Below, one piece after another: positions 7,333-17,680 of a stretch of 64,000 nt of DNA. The stretch covers positions 62,001 through 126,000 of the forward strand of contig CAWVKS010000007.1 in assembly GCA_963930055.1 (NCBI GenBank). Direction: 5' to 3'. The notes under the pieces are model-generated. The model was not told the origin of the DNA. It saw nothing but the letters and a program-made list of their open reading frames with translations, and searched no databases. The position numbers and the translations under genes are program-made. How positions within the stretch are numbered: position 1 is the first letter of the stretch; every line of letters begins with the position of its first letter. The DNA is from Pullichristensenella sp963930055 (GTDB lineage Bacteria; Bacillota; Clostridia; Christensenellales; Aristaeellaceae).

Positions 7333-7347
7333 GGGGCGGGGCAGGCG

Positions 7348-10300
7348 TCAGTCCCCGGCCGGATCGGTGCGGACGGAAGCGAAGGTCAGGCTGCGGGCTT
7401 CGGTTTGCGGGGAAGGCGTGACGAGCAGCGACCAGAGCGGCGCGTCGAAGGCTGTTTCTTCGCCAAGGAGCGCCATTTGGCCGTCCTCCAGCGCCATAAG
7501 GCCGTTCTCCTCGCAGAAGAAGCGCAGCGTCACATCTTCCGGGGGCGCCTGGTCCTGTTTCCAAACCGCGCCGAACCGCAAGCCGGCATCGGCCAGCTCC
7601 ACGATCTCGCCGCCAATGCGCACGCAGAGGCGATGCGGATCGGAAAACGGCGCGAACCCAAGGAAAGCTTCTTCCTCGGCCGCCGTCGCCTCGCCCGGCA
7701 GGATGGGTTCGAGCGTGAAGATGTGGTCGGCGTCTTTCAGTTCATCCAGCCGGATGAGCAGCACGGCGTCGCCAAGGCGGAAGAGCACGCAGGCGTAGCC
7801 CTCGCCCTTCAGGCGCGCGATCAGCGCGGCGGAGAGGTGCAGGTTGCGCAGCTGGTACAGCGGGCTGCCGTCCTCGCGCAGCACGGGCGTGCCGTCGGCG
7901 TTCAATACCGGGCAGGCGTCGATGAGCAGCACGCGCACGGCTTCCTCCGCGCCGTCCAGGCGCATCCACAGCGCCTGCCGGCGGTATTCCTCGGGCCGCC
8001 AGTTTTCATCCGTGACGATGGAGGACGGGCGCGACGGGCCCTCTTCCGGCCGCGGCTCGGGTGTGGGCTCGGGCGTCGGTTCGGGGGTCGGTTCCGGCGT
8101 CGGCTCGGGTTCTTTCTCGAGGATCGTGAAGTGCAGCGTGTAGCTGCCGGCATAGTTGCCGATGCCGGTGACAACGGCGGTGGCCGTGCCCGGCTCCACA
8201 TTGTCCTCGTAGCGCACGGTGTAGTCCCTGCCCTCGACGAGGCCGGCGATGGTCACACCCGGTTCGACGGCATTGCCGGTGTAGGCCTGGTCTTTCAGCG
8301 CCTCGGGCTGCGGCAGCGTCGCCGGATTGATGACGAACGTGTAGGCGGCGCTCTGTCCCGCCAGCGCGCCAATGCCGGTGACGTAAATGGTAGCGGTGCC
8401 GGCGTCCACATTGCGCTCGTAGCCGTCCACGCGGTAATCCAGCCCTTCGATGAGGCTATCCAAGTAGATGGAAGGCTCGTGCGCGCCGCCGTCGTAGGTC
8501 TCGTTGGGGATGCCCAGAGAGGCCGGCAGGCCGGGGATGTGGCGCACGCGGAAGGTGAAGAGCGCGTCCTCGGGCAGCGCATAGTTGGCGTTATCGAGGC
8601 GCAGGCCGTAGAACTCGACGGCGGCGGGCAGGCCCTGTCCCAGCTCGTTGCTGAGCAGGTAGGCCAGATAGCCGTCATACGTCAGGTGGACGCTGTCGCC
8701 CTCCAGCGCACCCAGAATGCCCAGCGTGCCCAGAGCGCCTTCGATGCCCGTTTCGCCATCGCGCACCTTGGTGACGCCATCCAGATCAAGGCCGCTGATG
8801 TCCCAGGAGAGCTGGCGCGGCTGGATGCTGACCGTGACCGGCTGGACGGAGAATACCTCGCCCAGAGCGTTTTCAAAGACGACGGTGAGCGCATATTCGC
8901 CGGCATCCTTAAAGAGCGGCGGGTCGGTGAGCCATGTGCCGCTGGCGTTGTCGAAGTAGCGGACGGTGACGCCGGTGAGGTCGCCGGAGAGCGTCACGCC
9001 GGCATGGTGTTTGCCATCGTATTCGCCGCTGTACGCGTGGGCGGTGATGGTGGGATCGTTGAGCGGGAGGATGTTGACCGTCTCCACGCCGTATTCGACG
9101 TGGCTGAGCGCGCCGTCCAGATAGCGCTCCACGCGGTAGTAGACGGCATACTTGCCCACATCCGTGAACTGCGGCTTGACGGTGGTCTCCACGCCGTTTT
9201 CACCGACGCGGTAGTAGACGACGTCGCTGGCGGTGGGGCCATAGAGCTCGATGGCGTGCGCCTTGCCGTCCCAAGTGCCCTCGAAGCCCTCGCTGACGAT
9301 GCCGGAGAGGTAGAGCACGTCGATGTGGCCGACGCCGCTGTAGGTCTGGTAGTTCGCGCCGCGCAGTTCGAAGGGCACATCGTAGCTGCCCACATCGCGG
9401 TAGGCGGGGTTCTCCTTTGTCCAGGCGCCGTTTACGTAGTAGTAGATCTCCACGCCCTCCGGCGCGCCTTCGACGCAGATGGCGTAGTCCGTGCCGTCGG
9501 CGTAGCCGCGCACGGTGCCGGCGGAAATGCCGGTGATCTGGCGCGGCTGTATGCGCACCAGCACGGGGATATCCAGCGTGGCGTTTTCGCGCGTCACGCG
9601 GAGTGTGATCGCGTATTCGCCGGAATCGGTAAAGGCGGGAAGTTCCGCGGCGCTGGCGGCGGCCGTGAACGCGCCGGAACCGACGGCGTATTCCACCTTG
9701 TCGCTCGACCAATCGACGTCCGCGAGGGTCACGCCGTGGCTCGCGCCATCGTAGACGCCCGTCCAGCCGCCGGCGGTGACGGTGAAGGGCCGGATCTCGA
9801 GGACGGCGCTGCCGAGGTAGGTTTCGAAATACGTGCCCTGGTCGCCGGTCAGTTCGCGCTGGGCCTCGAAGAAGATGGTGTAGGCGCCCGCTTCGGTGAA
9901 GGTGGGCTGCACGGCGGTCTGCGTGCCGTCGACGCTCGTCCACCAATGGAGCACCTGCGCGCCGCCGAGGTTCTCAAGTTCGATGGTGTGCGGCTTTGCA
10001 TCGTAGACGACGCTCTTGTCCACGCCGACGACGGGCGCGCCCTTGAGCAGGCGCAGGCCGGTCGTTTCCGTAAAGGGGAAGAACAGCAGGCCGCGCTCGA
10101 CGGTGTATTCGACCGTATAGTCGCCCGCCGCGGAGAGCAGCGGCACATAGACCGCGCCGTCCGCGCCCACCGCCGCCGCAAGGTCGCTGAGGGGCACGCC
10201 GTCCAGACCGGACACGGGAGCGCCCTGCGCGTCGCGCACGGTGATGCGCACGCTGTCGAGCACATCGCCATCTTCCACGTTGAGGCCGCGGATGGTGAAG

Positions 10301-13300
10301 CCGTGCGCGTCGCCGTCCGCCAGACCCTCGTAGCCCTCGGCGGACACGCCGGTGATCTCCCACCTGGCGCTGGCCTTGATGGTAAGCTGCGTATCGCTGT
10401 GGAAGGGCTCGTAGATGGGTTCCATGCCGACCAGCCAACTGCGCCAGAGATCAACATCCTCGAAGACATTGACGGCGCGCGCGGACATGGCGTGGGCGAC
10501 AAGCCTGTTGTCTCCGCGCCGGACGGTGTAGGAGATCTGGTAGATGCTGTCGCTGACGGCTTCGCCGAGGAAGGCCGGCAGGACGGACACCTGCGCAGTA
10601 TCGGAGTCGTAGTAGCCATCGGCGTCGCAGACATATCCGAGGGGCGCGAGCGTGTCGGGATCGAAGCCGGAAATGTAGAAGAACTGCGCCTGCTCGCCGC
10701 CGACGGGCTGGCCCTGCGCGTCCACCTGCTGATGGCGCACTTCGAGGATGTCGCCTTCCTCCAGGCCGTCCAGCGCAACCGTGTGCTCGCGGCCGTCGTA
10801 GTAGATCTCTGTATCGCTGTCCACGGTCATTTCCAGCTGGGTGGGCGTGCGGATGGTGACGTAGTCGGTCGCGGTAAACAGCTGCGCGCCCTCGGCGTTG
10901 TAGCCTGTGTAGGCGATACCGATGAAGTACGCGCCGACGCGGCCCATATCCTCGACAAGCAACGCCAGATCCTCGGCAGTGGTGGCCGACGAGACGCTCA
11001 TGCTGCCGGAGAGGCGGCGCTCTTCGCCGGGGTTCAACGTCCCGGCGGCGAGGCTGTCGTAGTCGTAGAACTCCACGAGCAGTTCCCAATCGAGGCGCGT
11101 GAGGCCGACTTCCTCAAAGGCGCTGGCAAATTGCCGGTCCGAGAAGTGGGATTCGTGGCCGTCCAGCAATTCGGGAACGATGCGCAGCACGTCGTCCAGA
11201 TCGTCCGGGTCGCCGATGACGCACGTAATGCCGCCGACCTCCCCGAAATCGGCCGGGCGCCAGTCGTGATCGAGTTCGTAGCGGGGCTTGTCGTCTGTCG
11301 CAAGGTAGGCGCTGTACCAGTAGGTGAGCCCCCTGGAAGGACGGAAGGAGAGCTGCGTGTGGTAGGCATCGAGCTGGACGAATATCTCCTCGATATCCAG
11401 CCAGTCCGCGCCATCGCCCAGTTCCATGTCCACGACGCCGACGTGGGATACGCCGTATTCGTCGACGAAGGTCACGGTCAGGTCGTCCACGCTGAGCAGG
11501 TAGCCGCCCCACGGCGCGATGGGCCGCACATCTTCGAGGACGAGTATGTCGGAGGTCTGCGCCGCGTGGCCGTCGTAGAGGGCGTTGTAACTGGGGTAAC
11601 TCCCCTCTTCCACATCGAGGCGGGCGTCGACCACGCTTGCAAGGTCGATGGGCTGGATGTCCAGCGTCACCGCGCCGCCGCCGGCGACGGGCTTGCCTTC
11701 GGCAGTGCCGGTCATGCGGTAGTAGAGCGTGTACTGGCCCGGCTTATCGGCGCGGAAGTTCAGCGCTTCGAGCGATACGAAGCTGCCTTCCTCGCCCGTG
11801 AGGCTGAAGGTCATGCCGGTAAGGTCGAGGTCTGCGCCGTCGGTGTTGTCCTGAAGTACAAAGCCGTAGAAGGTGTATGCGCCCAGCGCCGTGCCGTACC
11901 AGGCGCTGACGGTGAACGCGCCCGTGGAGCGGTCGTAGGCGTAAGCGGGATAGGTAGGAGCGTCCACGCGCGCGCCGCGCGTCTCATCGCGGAGGGCGAG
12001 TTCGAAGAACTGGGATTCACCGTAGAGAGACAGCGCGTAGGTCTGCGACGTGGCGGACACTTTGTAGCGGTCGCTTTCCAGCGCGATCTCTACGGTGTAC
12101 GCGCCCGGTTCGAGGAGGAGTCGATCCTGCGTCACGCCGGTGAAGATGGTGTTGCCCGCCGCGTCTTTCACGGTGTAGACGGGCGTGTAGTCGTCCAGGC
12201 GCGCGTCCGCGTCGTCAAAGGCAATGAGGCCGGAAAGATCGACGGCGCTGCCATCGCGCACGACATGCGCGCCCTCCTCATCCTTGAGAGTCCAGTCCTG
12301 CGCAGCGCCCTTGACGACCTGCCAGGTGCGCTGCGACGCGACCAGATTGCCGTATACGTCGAGGAACCAACTGTGATAATAGTCGTCAAACAACTCGCGT
12401 CCGGCCTCTGTGGGCACGATGGACGCCTTGATCGTCACAGCGTGAGCGTCCGTGCTGGCGGAGGACGGGTCGAAGAACTGCGTTTCCCCGAGCACGGTCT
12501 TCCGGTCTTCGGCTGAGCCGTCGACCAGGAGCTGATAGATCGCGCCCTGGAAGTAGTAGCGCCACATCTCCTCGTCAAACATCCCTTGCACGATCACGTC
12601 TCCAGAGGCGTCCTCATAGCCATAGGTCACATCCGGGCGGTCGAGGGCGATGGCGTGGCTGTACGGTATATCCGATTTATTGGGGTCGTGGTCGTACTCC
12701 GTCGTGAACTCGACGGACGTATCCAACAGCACCAGTTTCACCGTCGCCTCGCCGTAGAAGGTGAGGCCGTCGCGCTGGAGCGTGTAGTAGACGGTCTTGA
12801 CGGCCGAGCGCTGTCCCTTGAGGTCTTTAAAGCCGAAGGTGGGAAGCGCGGCGGTGAATGTGTCGCCGTCGATGCTGAAGAGCAGCGCATCACCGCCCAG
12901 AAGGCCGCTGACCGAGGGGCCATACGCCTTCCCGTCGTCTTCGAACACGAAGCGCGTCACGCTTTCCACGGTCACGCCGGTATCGCCGCGGCTGTAAATG
13001 TGGTAGGTGACGGTATCGACGCTGCCGTCCTCAAGGGTGCCGTCCGTGAGGGTGAGCTTCGCCTGATACGAGCCCGGCTCGCCCAGCGTGGGCGCGTCGG
13101 GAAGGACGATCCAGTTGCCGTCCGCGTCCAGCTTGTAGAAGGTGAAGGCGTAGTCGTCGGGGTCAAGGGTCACATACTGGCCGTCTTTCAGCGAGTAGGC
13201 GGTGACGTCGGGCGTCCACGGCTGCGCGCTGCCCGCCTCGGAGGCGGCGTTCTGCGCATCGATGCGGACGATGTAGGCGTCGTCCGCCAGCACGCGGAAG

Positions 13301-14262
13301 CAAAGGCGCGTCGCGCCAGCGGCGGCAGCGGTCAGGTCGTGGCCAAAGACGGCGTAGTAGTCCCGCGCCTCGCCGGAGGCGTCGGTGATCTGCGTGCGCA
13401 CGGTGTTGTCCGTGGTCACGATGGCGTCGTACTGCGCGAGGACGGCGGTCTTGCCGGAAAGGATCGCCTGCGCGCCTTCCTCGGTGGCCGGGGCGTGGAG
13501 GCTGCCGGAGAGCAGGCGCGCCGCCGTGCCACCGGCATTGTCGATGGTCACGTTCGCCACTTCCAGCGTGCCGTCGACGACGAACACCAGCGGCAGTTCT
13601 TCGCCGCTTCCGCGCAGCGCGCCGCCCGTGAGGCGCAGCGTGCCTTCGCCGCTGAGGGCGATGAGGGCGTGCAGGAGTTCCGCGCCGGCGCGCAGGGTGT
13701 GGCCGTTGAGGTCGAGCGTGATGGCCTGATCCGCGGCCAGCAGCAGCGAGAGGCCCTTGCTGAGGGTAAGGTCGCCCTGCAGCGTGACGGTATCGCCCGC
13801 GGCGCTCGCCAGGCCCAGCGCCTGCGCAAGGCCATCGGCGGTGGTGATGTAGCCCAGTTCGCCGGGGTCGGCGGTGGCCGTGAGGGTCAGCGCCCCGCCG
13901 TTCAGATCGGCGAGCAGTACCTGCGCGCCGTGGCCGATCTCGCGCAGGGTCACGGGGGTAAGCCCGCCCGTGAAGCGCAGCAGCACTTCCCCACCGTCGC
14001 CATCCGTGATGTCGCCGTGGCTTGTAAAGGCGAAGGACGCCGCTTCGAGGCCGGGGGCGGGCGCGCCGTTTTCGTCCGCATTGGCGAAGACGGCGATGCT
14101 TTCCAGACCGCGCAGGTCGATCATGCCCTGCGCTTTGGCGTATTCGAGGCGCAGCGCGCCCTCTGCCGAGGCCAGCACGTCGCCCGCGGGGGCGAGCAGC
14201 GCGCCGGTAGAGATGTCGGCGGCGGTGATGGAGATATTGCCCGCGGCGCTCTTAATGGTCAC
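7348..14262 (-). CDS. Giant adhesin, C-terminal segment (Ig/MBG-like repeats, Pro-rich linker, terminal domain)
   Basis: A 2304-codon frame whose N-terminus continues the previous segment after a frameshift near 14270. The first ~230 residues still belong to the solenoid. The bulk (~230-2040) is a string of ~80-100-residue beta-sandwich-like modules with recurrent 'YDG..H.(V/I).L', 'FTD(V/A)G.Y.V.Y' and 'YRVDGYERNVDAGTATIYV' patterns, typical of bacterial Ig-like/MBG surface repeats. A PEPTPEPTPEP linker (~2050-2070) leads to a ~230-residue terminal domain of unknown family that ends FASVRTDPAGD. There is no sortase motif or membrane helix at the end. A strong terminator follows. Confidence 0.75.
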   Translation of the reverse strand: MTIKSAAGNISITAADISTGALLAPAGDVLASAEGALRLEYAKAQGMIDLRGLESIAVFANADENGAPAPGLEAASFAFTSHGDITDGDGGEVLLRFTGGLTPVTLREIGHGAQVLLADLNGGALTLTATADPGELGYITTADGLAQALGLASAAGDTVTLQGDLTLSKGLSLLLAADQAITLDLNGHTLRAGAELLHALIALSGEGTLRLTGGALRGSGEELPLVFVVDGTLEVANVTIDNAGGTAARLLSGSLHAPATEEGAQAILSGKTAVLAQYDAIVTTDNTVRTQITDASGEARDYYAVFGHDLTAAAAGATRLCFRVLADDAYIVRIDAQNAASEAGSAQPWTPDVTAYSLKDGQYVTLDPDDYAFTFYKLDADGNWIVLPDAPTLGEPGSYQAKLTLTDGTLEDGSVDTVTYHIYSRGDTGVTVESVTRFVFEDDGKAYGPSVSGLLGGDALLFSIDGDTFTAALPTFGFKDLKGQRSAVKTVYYTLQRDGLTFYGEATVKLVLLDTSVEFTTEYDHDPNKSDIPYSHAIALDRPDVTYGYEDASGDVIVQGMFDEEMWRYYFQGAIYQLLVDGSAEDRKTVLGETQFFDPSSASTDAHAVTIKASIVPTEAGRELFDDYYHSWFLDVYGNLVASQRTWQVVKGAAQDWTLKDEEGAHVVRDGSAVDLSGLIAFDDADARLDDYTPVYTVKDAAGNTIFTGVTQDRLLLEPGAYTVEIALESDRYKVSATSQTYALSLYGESQFFELALRDETRGARVDAPTYPAYAYDRSTGAFTVSAWYGTALGAYTFYGFVLQDNTDGADLDLTGMTFSLTGEEGSFVSLEALNFRADKPGQYTLYYRMTGTAEGKPVAGGGAVTLDIQPIDLASVVDARLDVEEGSYPSYNALYDGHAAQTSDILVLEDVRPIAPWGGYLLSVDDLTVTFVDEYGVSHVGVVDMELGDGADWLDIEEIFVQLDAYHTQLSFRPSRGLTYWYSAYLATDDKPRYELDHDWRPADFGEVGGITCVIGDPDDLDDVLRIVPELLDGHESHFSDRQFASAFEEVGLTRLDWELLVEFYDYDSLAAGTLNPGEERRLSGSMSVSSATTAEDLALLVEDMGRVGAYFIGIAYTGYNAEGAQLFTATDYVTIRTPTQLEMTVDSDTEIYYDGREHTVALDGLEEGDILEVRHQQVDAQGQPVGGEQAQFFYISGFDPDTLAPLGYVCDADGYYDSDTAQVSVLPAFLGEAVSDSIYQISYTVRRGDNRLVAHAMSARAVNVFEDVDLWRSWLVGMEPIYEPFHSDTQLTIKASARWEITGVSAEGYEGLADGDAHGFTIRGLNVEDGDVLDSVRITVRDAQGAPVSGLDGVPLSDLAAAVGADGAVYVPLLSAAGDYTVEYTVERGLLFFPFTETTGLRLLKGAPVVGVDKSVVYDAKPHTIELENLGGAQVLHWWTSVDGTQTAVQPTFTEAGAYTIFFEAQRELTGDQGTYFETYLGSAVLEIRPFTVTAGGWTGVYDGASHGVTLADVDWSSDKVEYAVGSGAFTAAASAAELPAFTDSGEYAITLRVTRENATLDIPVLVRIQPRQITGISAGTVRGYADGTDYAICVEGAPEGVEIYYYVNGAWTKENPAYRDVGSYDVPFELRGANYQTYSGVGHIDVLYLSGIVSEGFEGTWDGKAHAIELYGPTASDVVYYRVGENGVETTVKPQFTDVGKYAVYYRVERYLDGALSHVEYGVETVNILPLNDPTITAHAYSGEYDGKHHAGVTLSGDLTGVTVRYFDNASGTWLTDPPLFKDAGEYALTVVFENALGEVFSVQPVTVSIQPRQLSWDISGLDLDGVTKVRDGETGIEGALGTLGILGALEGDSVHLTYDGYLAYLLSNELGQGLPAAVEFYGLRLDNANYALPEDALFTFRVRHIPGLPASLGIPNETYDGGAHEPSIYLDSLIEGLDYRVDGYERNVDAGTATIYVTGIGALAGQSAAYTFVINPATLPQPEALKDQAYTGNAVEPGVTIAGLVEGRDYTVRYEDNVEPGTATAVVTGIGNYAGSYTLHFTILEKEPEPTPEPTPEPTPEPTPEPRPEEGPSRPSSIVTDENWRPEEYRRQALWMRLDGAEEAVRVLLIDACPVLNADGTPVLREDGSPLYQLRNLHLSAALIARLKGEGYACVLFRLGDAVLLIRLDELKDADHIFTLEPILPGEATAAEEEAFLGFAPFSDPHRLCVRIGGEIVELADAGLRFGAVWKQDQAPPEDVTLRFFCEENGLMALEDGQMALLGEETAFDAPLWSLLVTPSPQTEARSLTFASVRTDPAGD
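8048..8115 (-). repeat. 12-bp repeats encoding an EPTP linker
   Basis: Short tandem units encode PEPTPEPTPEP, a proline-rich spacer between the Ig-like repeats and the C-terminal domain of the adhesin. Confidence 0.8.
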
Positions 14263-14773
14263 GGCCTTGCCGCGCCATCTCGCCGCTGTCCTGCATGATC
14301 TTCTCCCATGAGCGGTCGTAGCACAGCGCCGCGAACGCGCCGGCGGCGGCGATGGTTATATCGCCGTTTGCGCGCAGCGTCATATGGTCGCGCGTGTCGC
14401 CTGTGTACTCGCCCGGTTCAGTCATCAGGAGCGTGAGTCCGCCGCCGGCGACAATGTTGAGGCCGCCTGCCGTGGCGTTGAATGCGCCAAAGAGCGTGGC
14501 GTCCGCGCCGGCTTCGAGGGAGAGGCTGCCGGCTTCGACGTCGGCATACAGCGCAAGGCTGCCGCCGGCGTGCATCTCGGCGAGGCCGCCTGCGGAGATG
14601 GCCGGCAGTTCGTCATAGTCCGGGGAATAGCCAAGGTAGTGGTCGGTTCCAAGATCGCCGCTTACGTGGAGGCGGATGTTTTCCGTGGCGGCGATGCGCG
14701 CCGTGCTGTCGATGGCGATCCTGTCCGCCTCCGCGTCGATGTTCCCCGCCTGCGCCGTGCCACCCAGCGTCAA
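14252..14773 (-). CDS. Giant adhesin fragment
   Basis: A 173-codon frame that continues the same repeat pattern (RIAIDSTARIAATENIRLHV ... GDITIAAAGAFAALC). It is joined upstream through a frameshift near 14850. Near 14270 the frame is lost again (…DSGEMARQGRDH stop), while the next frame resumes with GKAVTIKSAAG. It is not an independent gene; the annotated Met is internal. Confidence 0.6.
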   Translation of the reverse strand: MTLGGTAQAGNIDAEADRIAIDSTARIAATENIRLHVSGDLGTDHYLGYSPDYDELPAISAGGLAEMHAGGSLALYADVEAGSLSLEAGADATLFGAFNATAGGLNIVAGGGLTLLMTEPGEYTGDTRDHMTLRANGDITIAAAGAFAALCYDRSWEKIMQDSGEMARQGRDH

Positions 14774-15326
14774 TGTGCCGGGGACGCGCAGGGTGATGCG
14801 TTCGGCTTCCAGCGTGCCCTCCAGCGTCAGCGCGCCCGCTTCCGCCGTGGTTTTCGATGGTGAGCGTGCCGGCGGAGCGCAACTCGCCGCCGAGGCGGCC
14901 GACGCCGCTTAAGAGCAGCGTGACGTCCGCGTCGTGGTCGACATACAGTTGCGCCAGATTCGCCGCCACGCGCGCGGTCAGGGCCTTGCCCGCCGCGCCG
15001 TGCAGGGTCGCAGATGAGATGCTGGAGGCGCGCAGGTCGATCTCGCCCGCTTCGGAGGTAATGTTCGCGCTATGGCCGGCGACGCCGGTAAATGCGCCCT
15101 GCGTTTCCAGCGAGACACTGCCCTGGGCGGCGACGCTGCTTATGCGCAGGCCGCTCGTGCCGCGCGCCCAGATGTCCTGCGCGGAAGTAAGCGTCAGGCT
15201 GTATGCGGCCTCGATGACGAGGGGCGCTTCCTGCGTGCCGATGCTGCCGGACGTGGTGGTGATGGAGACGGACTGGCCGGAGGCGTCGATGACGCCGCCC
15301 AGCGCGCCGGACTGCGTGATCTCCAC
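14613..15326 (-). CDS. Giant adhesin fragment
   Basis: A 237-codon frame whose first ~155 residues (for example GQSVSITTTSGSIGTQEAPL) are haemagglutinin-type repeats. The remainder (Gly/Arg/His-rich) is out-of-frame reading after a shift near 14850, where a GAAAACCACGGCGG stretch changes frame from IENHGG to TAEAGALTLEG. Upstream it continues the 15194-17602 segment through a shift near 15500. Confidence 0.6.
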   Translation of the reverse strand: MEITQSGALGGVIDASGQSVSITTTSGSIGTQEAPLVIEAAYSLTLTSAQDIWARGTSGLRISSVAAQGSVSLETQGAFTGVAGHSANITSEAGEIDLRASSISSATLHGAAGKALTARVAANLAQLYVDHDADVTLLLSGVGRLGGELRSAGTLTIENHGGSGRADAGGHAGSRTHHPARPRHIDAGWHGAGGEHRRGGGQDRHRQHGAHRRHGKHPPPRKRRSWNRPLPWLFPGL

Positions 15327-17602
15327 GCCGCGGCCGCGGGTGGTGAGGTAGATGTTGCCCGCGCCCTGCTTGTTGAGCGTGAGCGGTGTGCTGCCCGTGC
15401 GGTCGTAGTCCAGGTAGAGGTCGCGCGTCCAGACGAAGTTCTCCGTGCAGTTGGCGGGCGTCCACGCGCTGGTAACGACGTACTTGAGCGGGCCGCGCTG
15501 CTGCCGATGTCGAGGCCGGCGCGCAACTCGATGGCGTAGAGGCCGGTGATATAGGCGGCGTGTACGGTGTCTATGCGCAGAGAACCGGTCAGCGCTTCGA
15601 GGGTGACGTTGCCGCTTTCGATGTTCACGTAATCGGCGCGGAGGTCGCCTTCTTCGATGGCGAAGGTCAGATCCCCGTTGTAGACACCGAAGCTGGTGAT
15701 CGTGCCCGCCTGCCGCGCGGCGCGGATGTCGAGCGCGTCATAGCTGTAACCGCAATAGTAAAAGTCGTTTACGGAGAATTCTTCGTCCGCGACGATGCTG
15801 CCCGCGCCTCTGAGGGTGATGTTGGCGCTGCCAAAGCGGATGTTCTTCGCGCGCACGTCCATGGCGGCGCTGTCGCCCTCGAGCGCGGCCACGGCGAATG
15901 TTCCGGCCACGTCCACGGCCAGCGGGGCGCGGAAGCGCAGCGTTTCCTCGATGGTGAGGTCGCCCGTGGCAGTCAAGCGCAGCGTGCCCTCGCTGCCCAT
16001 GAGGTAGCCGCTGTATGTAAGGGCGCGGATGGTGGCGTCGCCGGTGAAGCTGAGGCGCAGGTCGTAGACCTGGGAGCTGTTGTCGATGCTGCCCAGGCGG
16101 ATCGCGCCGGCGTTGGAGAGGATGTCGAGGGCAAAGCCGAAGGGGCCGTCCAGGAAGATCGCGCCGTCCGCGGAGAGGTCGACATCCTTGCCCGCGTGGA
16201 TGCGCGCGGTGGCCTCGAAGCCGGAGAGCGTGCCCGGCGTGAAGCCGTCAACGCTCAGGGCGCTGCCGGAGCGCATGGTCACGCTGCCCTGCGGGGCTTC
16301 GAGGGCGAACTGGCCGCCGGTGGCGAAGATGTGGACGGAGTAGGCGTCCACGTCGATATTCCCGCCCGTGGATTCGAGATAGAAGTCGCCGTAATCGACG
16401 ATCAGTTCGCCGATGGAGACGTCTCCGGCGACGGTGAGGCGCAGATCGTGATCCACCTGCGCGTACTCGCGCCGGAAGTGGAGCTTTTCGGCGGTGAGGA
16501 CGCCCTGCGCGTTCATTTCCGCCGCGCCGCAGACCCAGATACTGCCGGCGATGATGTCGCCAGAGACGTCGATGGTGGTCTGGTGCTTGCTGACGAGGTC
16601 GTCAAGGTAGACGTCGCCACCGGCAAGCACGGTGAGATGTCCGCCCGGCTGCACGCTTGCCTGGCCGCGCAGGTAGATGTCGCCGTCGGCCTGCAGCGTG
16701 ACGGGCGTAAAGGTGGTCAGGCCGTTTTCCACGGTGAGGTCGCCATCAGCGGCGAAGTTCAGGTCGCCGGAAACGATGCTGTTAAGCGTGATGCTGGCGA
16801 TGCGCAGGTCGCCGCCGGCCCGGACGTCGTAGGACTCGGTTTGGGTGGCGAGGGAGACGTTGCCGATGGTCATATCGCCGCTGGCGCGCAGTATGGCGCC
16901 GTTGGCGGCGATGTCGCCGATGGTGAGGCTGCCATTTTGCACGTTGATGTAGAGCGGCATGTCCAGCGTCCACAGCTTCATGCTCGTGGGCGTGGCGTCG
17001 AGGTCACCTTCCGGCACTTCGAGGAAGAACTTGAAGTCCGCGTCGAGTATGTTGCCGTCCTCGTCGAAGGCGGCGGCGTGGAACTTGCCGCCCACGGAAA
17101 TGGCGAGCGGGTCCTCCCTCGTGCCGATGGTGGTGAGCACGGAGATCTCGCTGAGGAAGATGGAAAGGTCGTTTTCGGCGTCGATTTCCACCGCCGCGCC
17201 GTCCTGCGCGCCGGTGAGCGACAGGTAGCGATCCAGCCAGAGGGTGATGTTGCGGCCCGCGAGGCGCTCGAAGGTCACATCCTGCGAATAGGCGTAGTTC
17301 TGGGAGGCGTTGATAAACTCGATGTTCACATCGCCCGCCGTTTCGATGACGCCCATGGGCGCGACCGCGTAGCCGGAGGCGCGCAGCGCCAGCGTCGCCC
17401 AGATGTTGCCGGAGGCTTCGAGGGCCTCGACGCCGTCCGGCAGCACGGAGACGTTGAGTCTCTCCGCTTCCGTTCCGATGTTGGCGGCGTTGCGGATGGC
17501 GATGCGGTCTGCGTGGATGGTCGTGCCCGCCTGCTGGGTGAAATCGCCGGAAGCGCCGTTCCAGACGGCCTCGAAGCGCTTGGTGGTCACGTCGCCGCGC
17601 AA
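15194..17602 (-). CDS. Giant adhesin segment (filamentous haemagglutinin-like repeats)
   Basis: An 802-codon frame in phase with the preceding 4777-codon ORF, from which it is separated only by the TAG at 17681-17683. It consists of ~20-25-residue beta-solenoid coils of the form 'G.(I/L).(A/V)..(I/L).(S/A/G)(N/S)....DL...A.G(D/N)(I/L)', as in haemagglutinin/adhesin filaments. The last ~110 residues (Arg/Ser/Thr-rich) are out-of-frame after a shift near 15500 (GLDIGSS to QRGPLKYVVTS). Confidence 0.7.
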   Translation of the reverse strand: MRGDVTTKRFEAVWNGASGDFTQQAGTTIHADRIAIRNAANIGTEAERLNVSVLPDGVEALEASGNIWATLALRASGYAVAPMGVIETAGDVNIEFINASQNYAYSQDVTFERLAGRNITLWLDRYLSLTGAQDGAAVEIDAENDLSIFLSEISVLTTIGTREDPLAISVGGKFHAAAFDEDGNILDADFKFFLEVPEGDLDATPTSMKLWTLDMPLYINVQNGSLTIGDIAANGAILRASGDMTIGNVSLATQTESYDVRAGGDLRIASITLNSIVSGDLNFAADGDLTVENGLTTFTPVTLQADGDIYLRGQASVQPGGHLTVLAGGDVYLDDLVSKHQTTIDVSGDIIAGSIWVCGAAEMNAQGVLTAEKLHFRREYAQVDHDLRLTVAGDVSIGELIVDYGDFYLESTGGNIDVDAYSVHIFATGGQFALEAPQGSVTMRSGSALSVDGFTPGTLSGFEATARIHAGKDVDLSADGAIFLDGPFGFALDILSNAGAIRLGSIDNSSQVYDLRLSFTGDATIRALTYSGYLMGSEGTLRLTATGDLTIEETLRFRAPLAVDVAGTFAVAALEGDSAAMDVRAKNIRFGSANITLRGAGSIVADEEFSVNDFYYCGYSYDALDIRAARQAGTITSFGVYNGDLTFAIEEGDLRADYVNIESGNVTLEALTGSLRIDTVHAAYITGLYAIELRAGLDIGSSAARSSTSLPARGRPPTARRTSSGRATSTWTTTARAAHRSRSTSRARATSTSPPAAAAWRSRSPARWAASSTPPASPSPSPPRPAASARRKRPSSSRPHTA

Positions 17603-17680
17603 GTGCAGAGCGCCGCCGGCGTTGTTGATGACGCGGAAGCTGGAATCGCTGGGTTCGGTGATGACCTGATAGTGGTTACA

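Noticed and set aside
7072..12516. Very long plus-strand ORF (1814 codons) opposite the adhesin
   Set aside because: Antisense shadow of GC-rich adhesin codons; Arg/Ala/Val/Gly/His-rich composition, no ribosome site, no family. The same applies to the long plus-strand frames at 15560-18127, 18416-23485 and 26387-32149.
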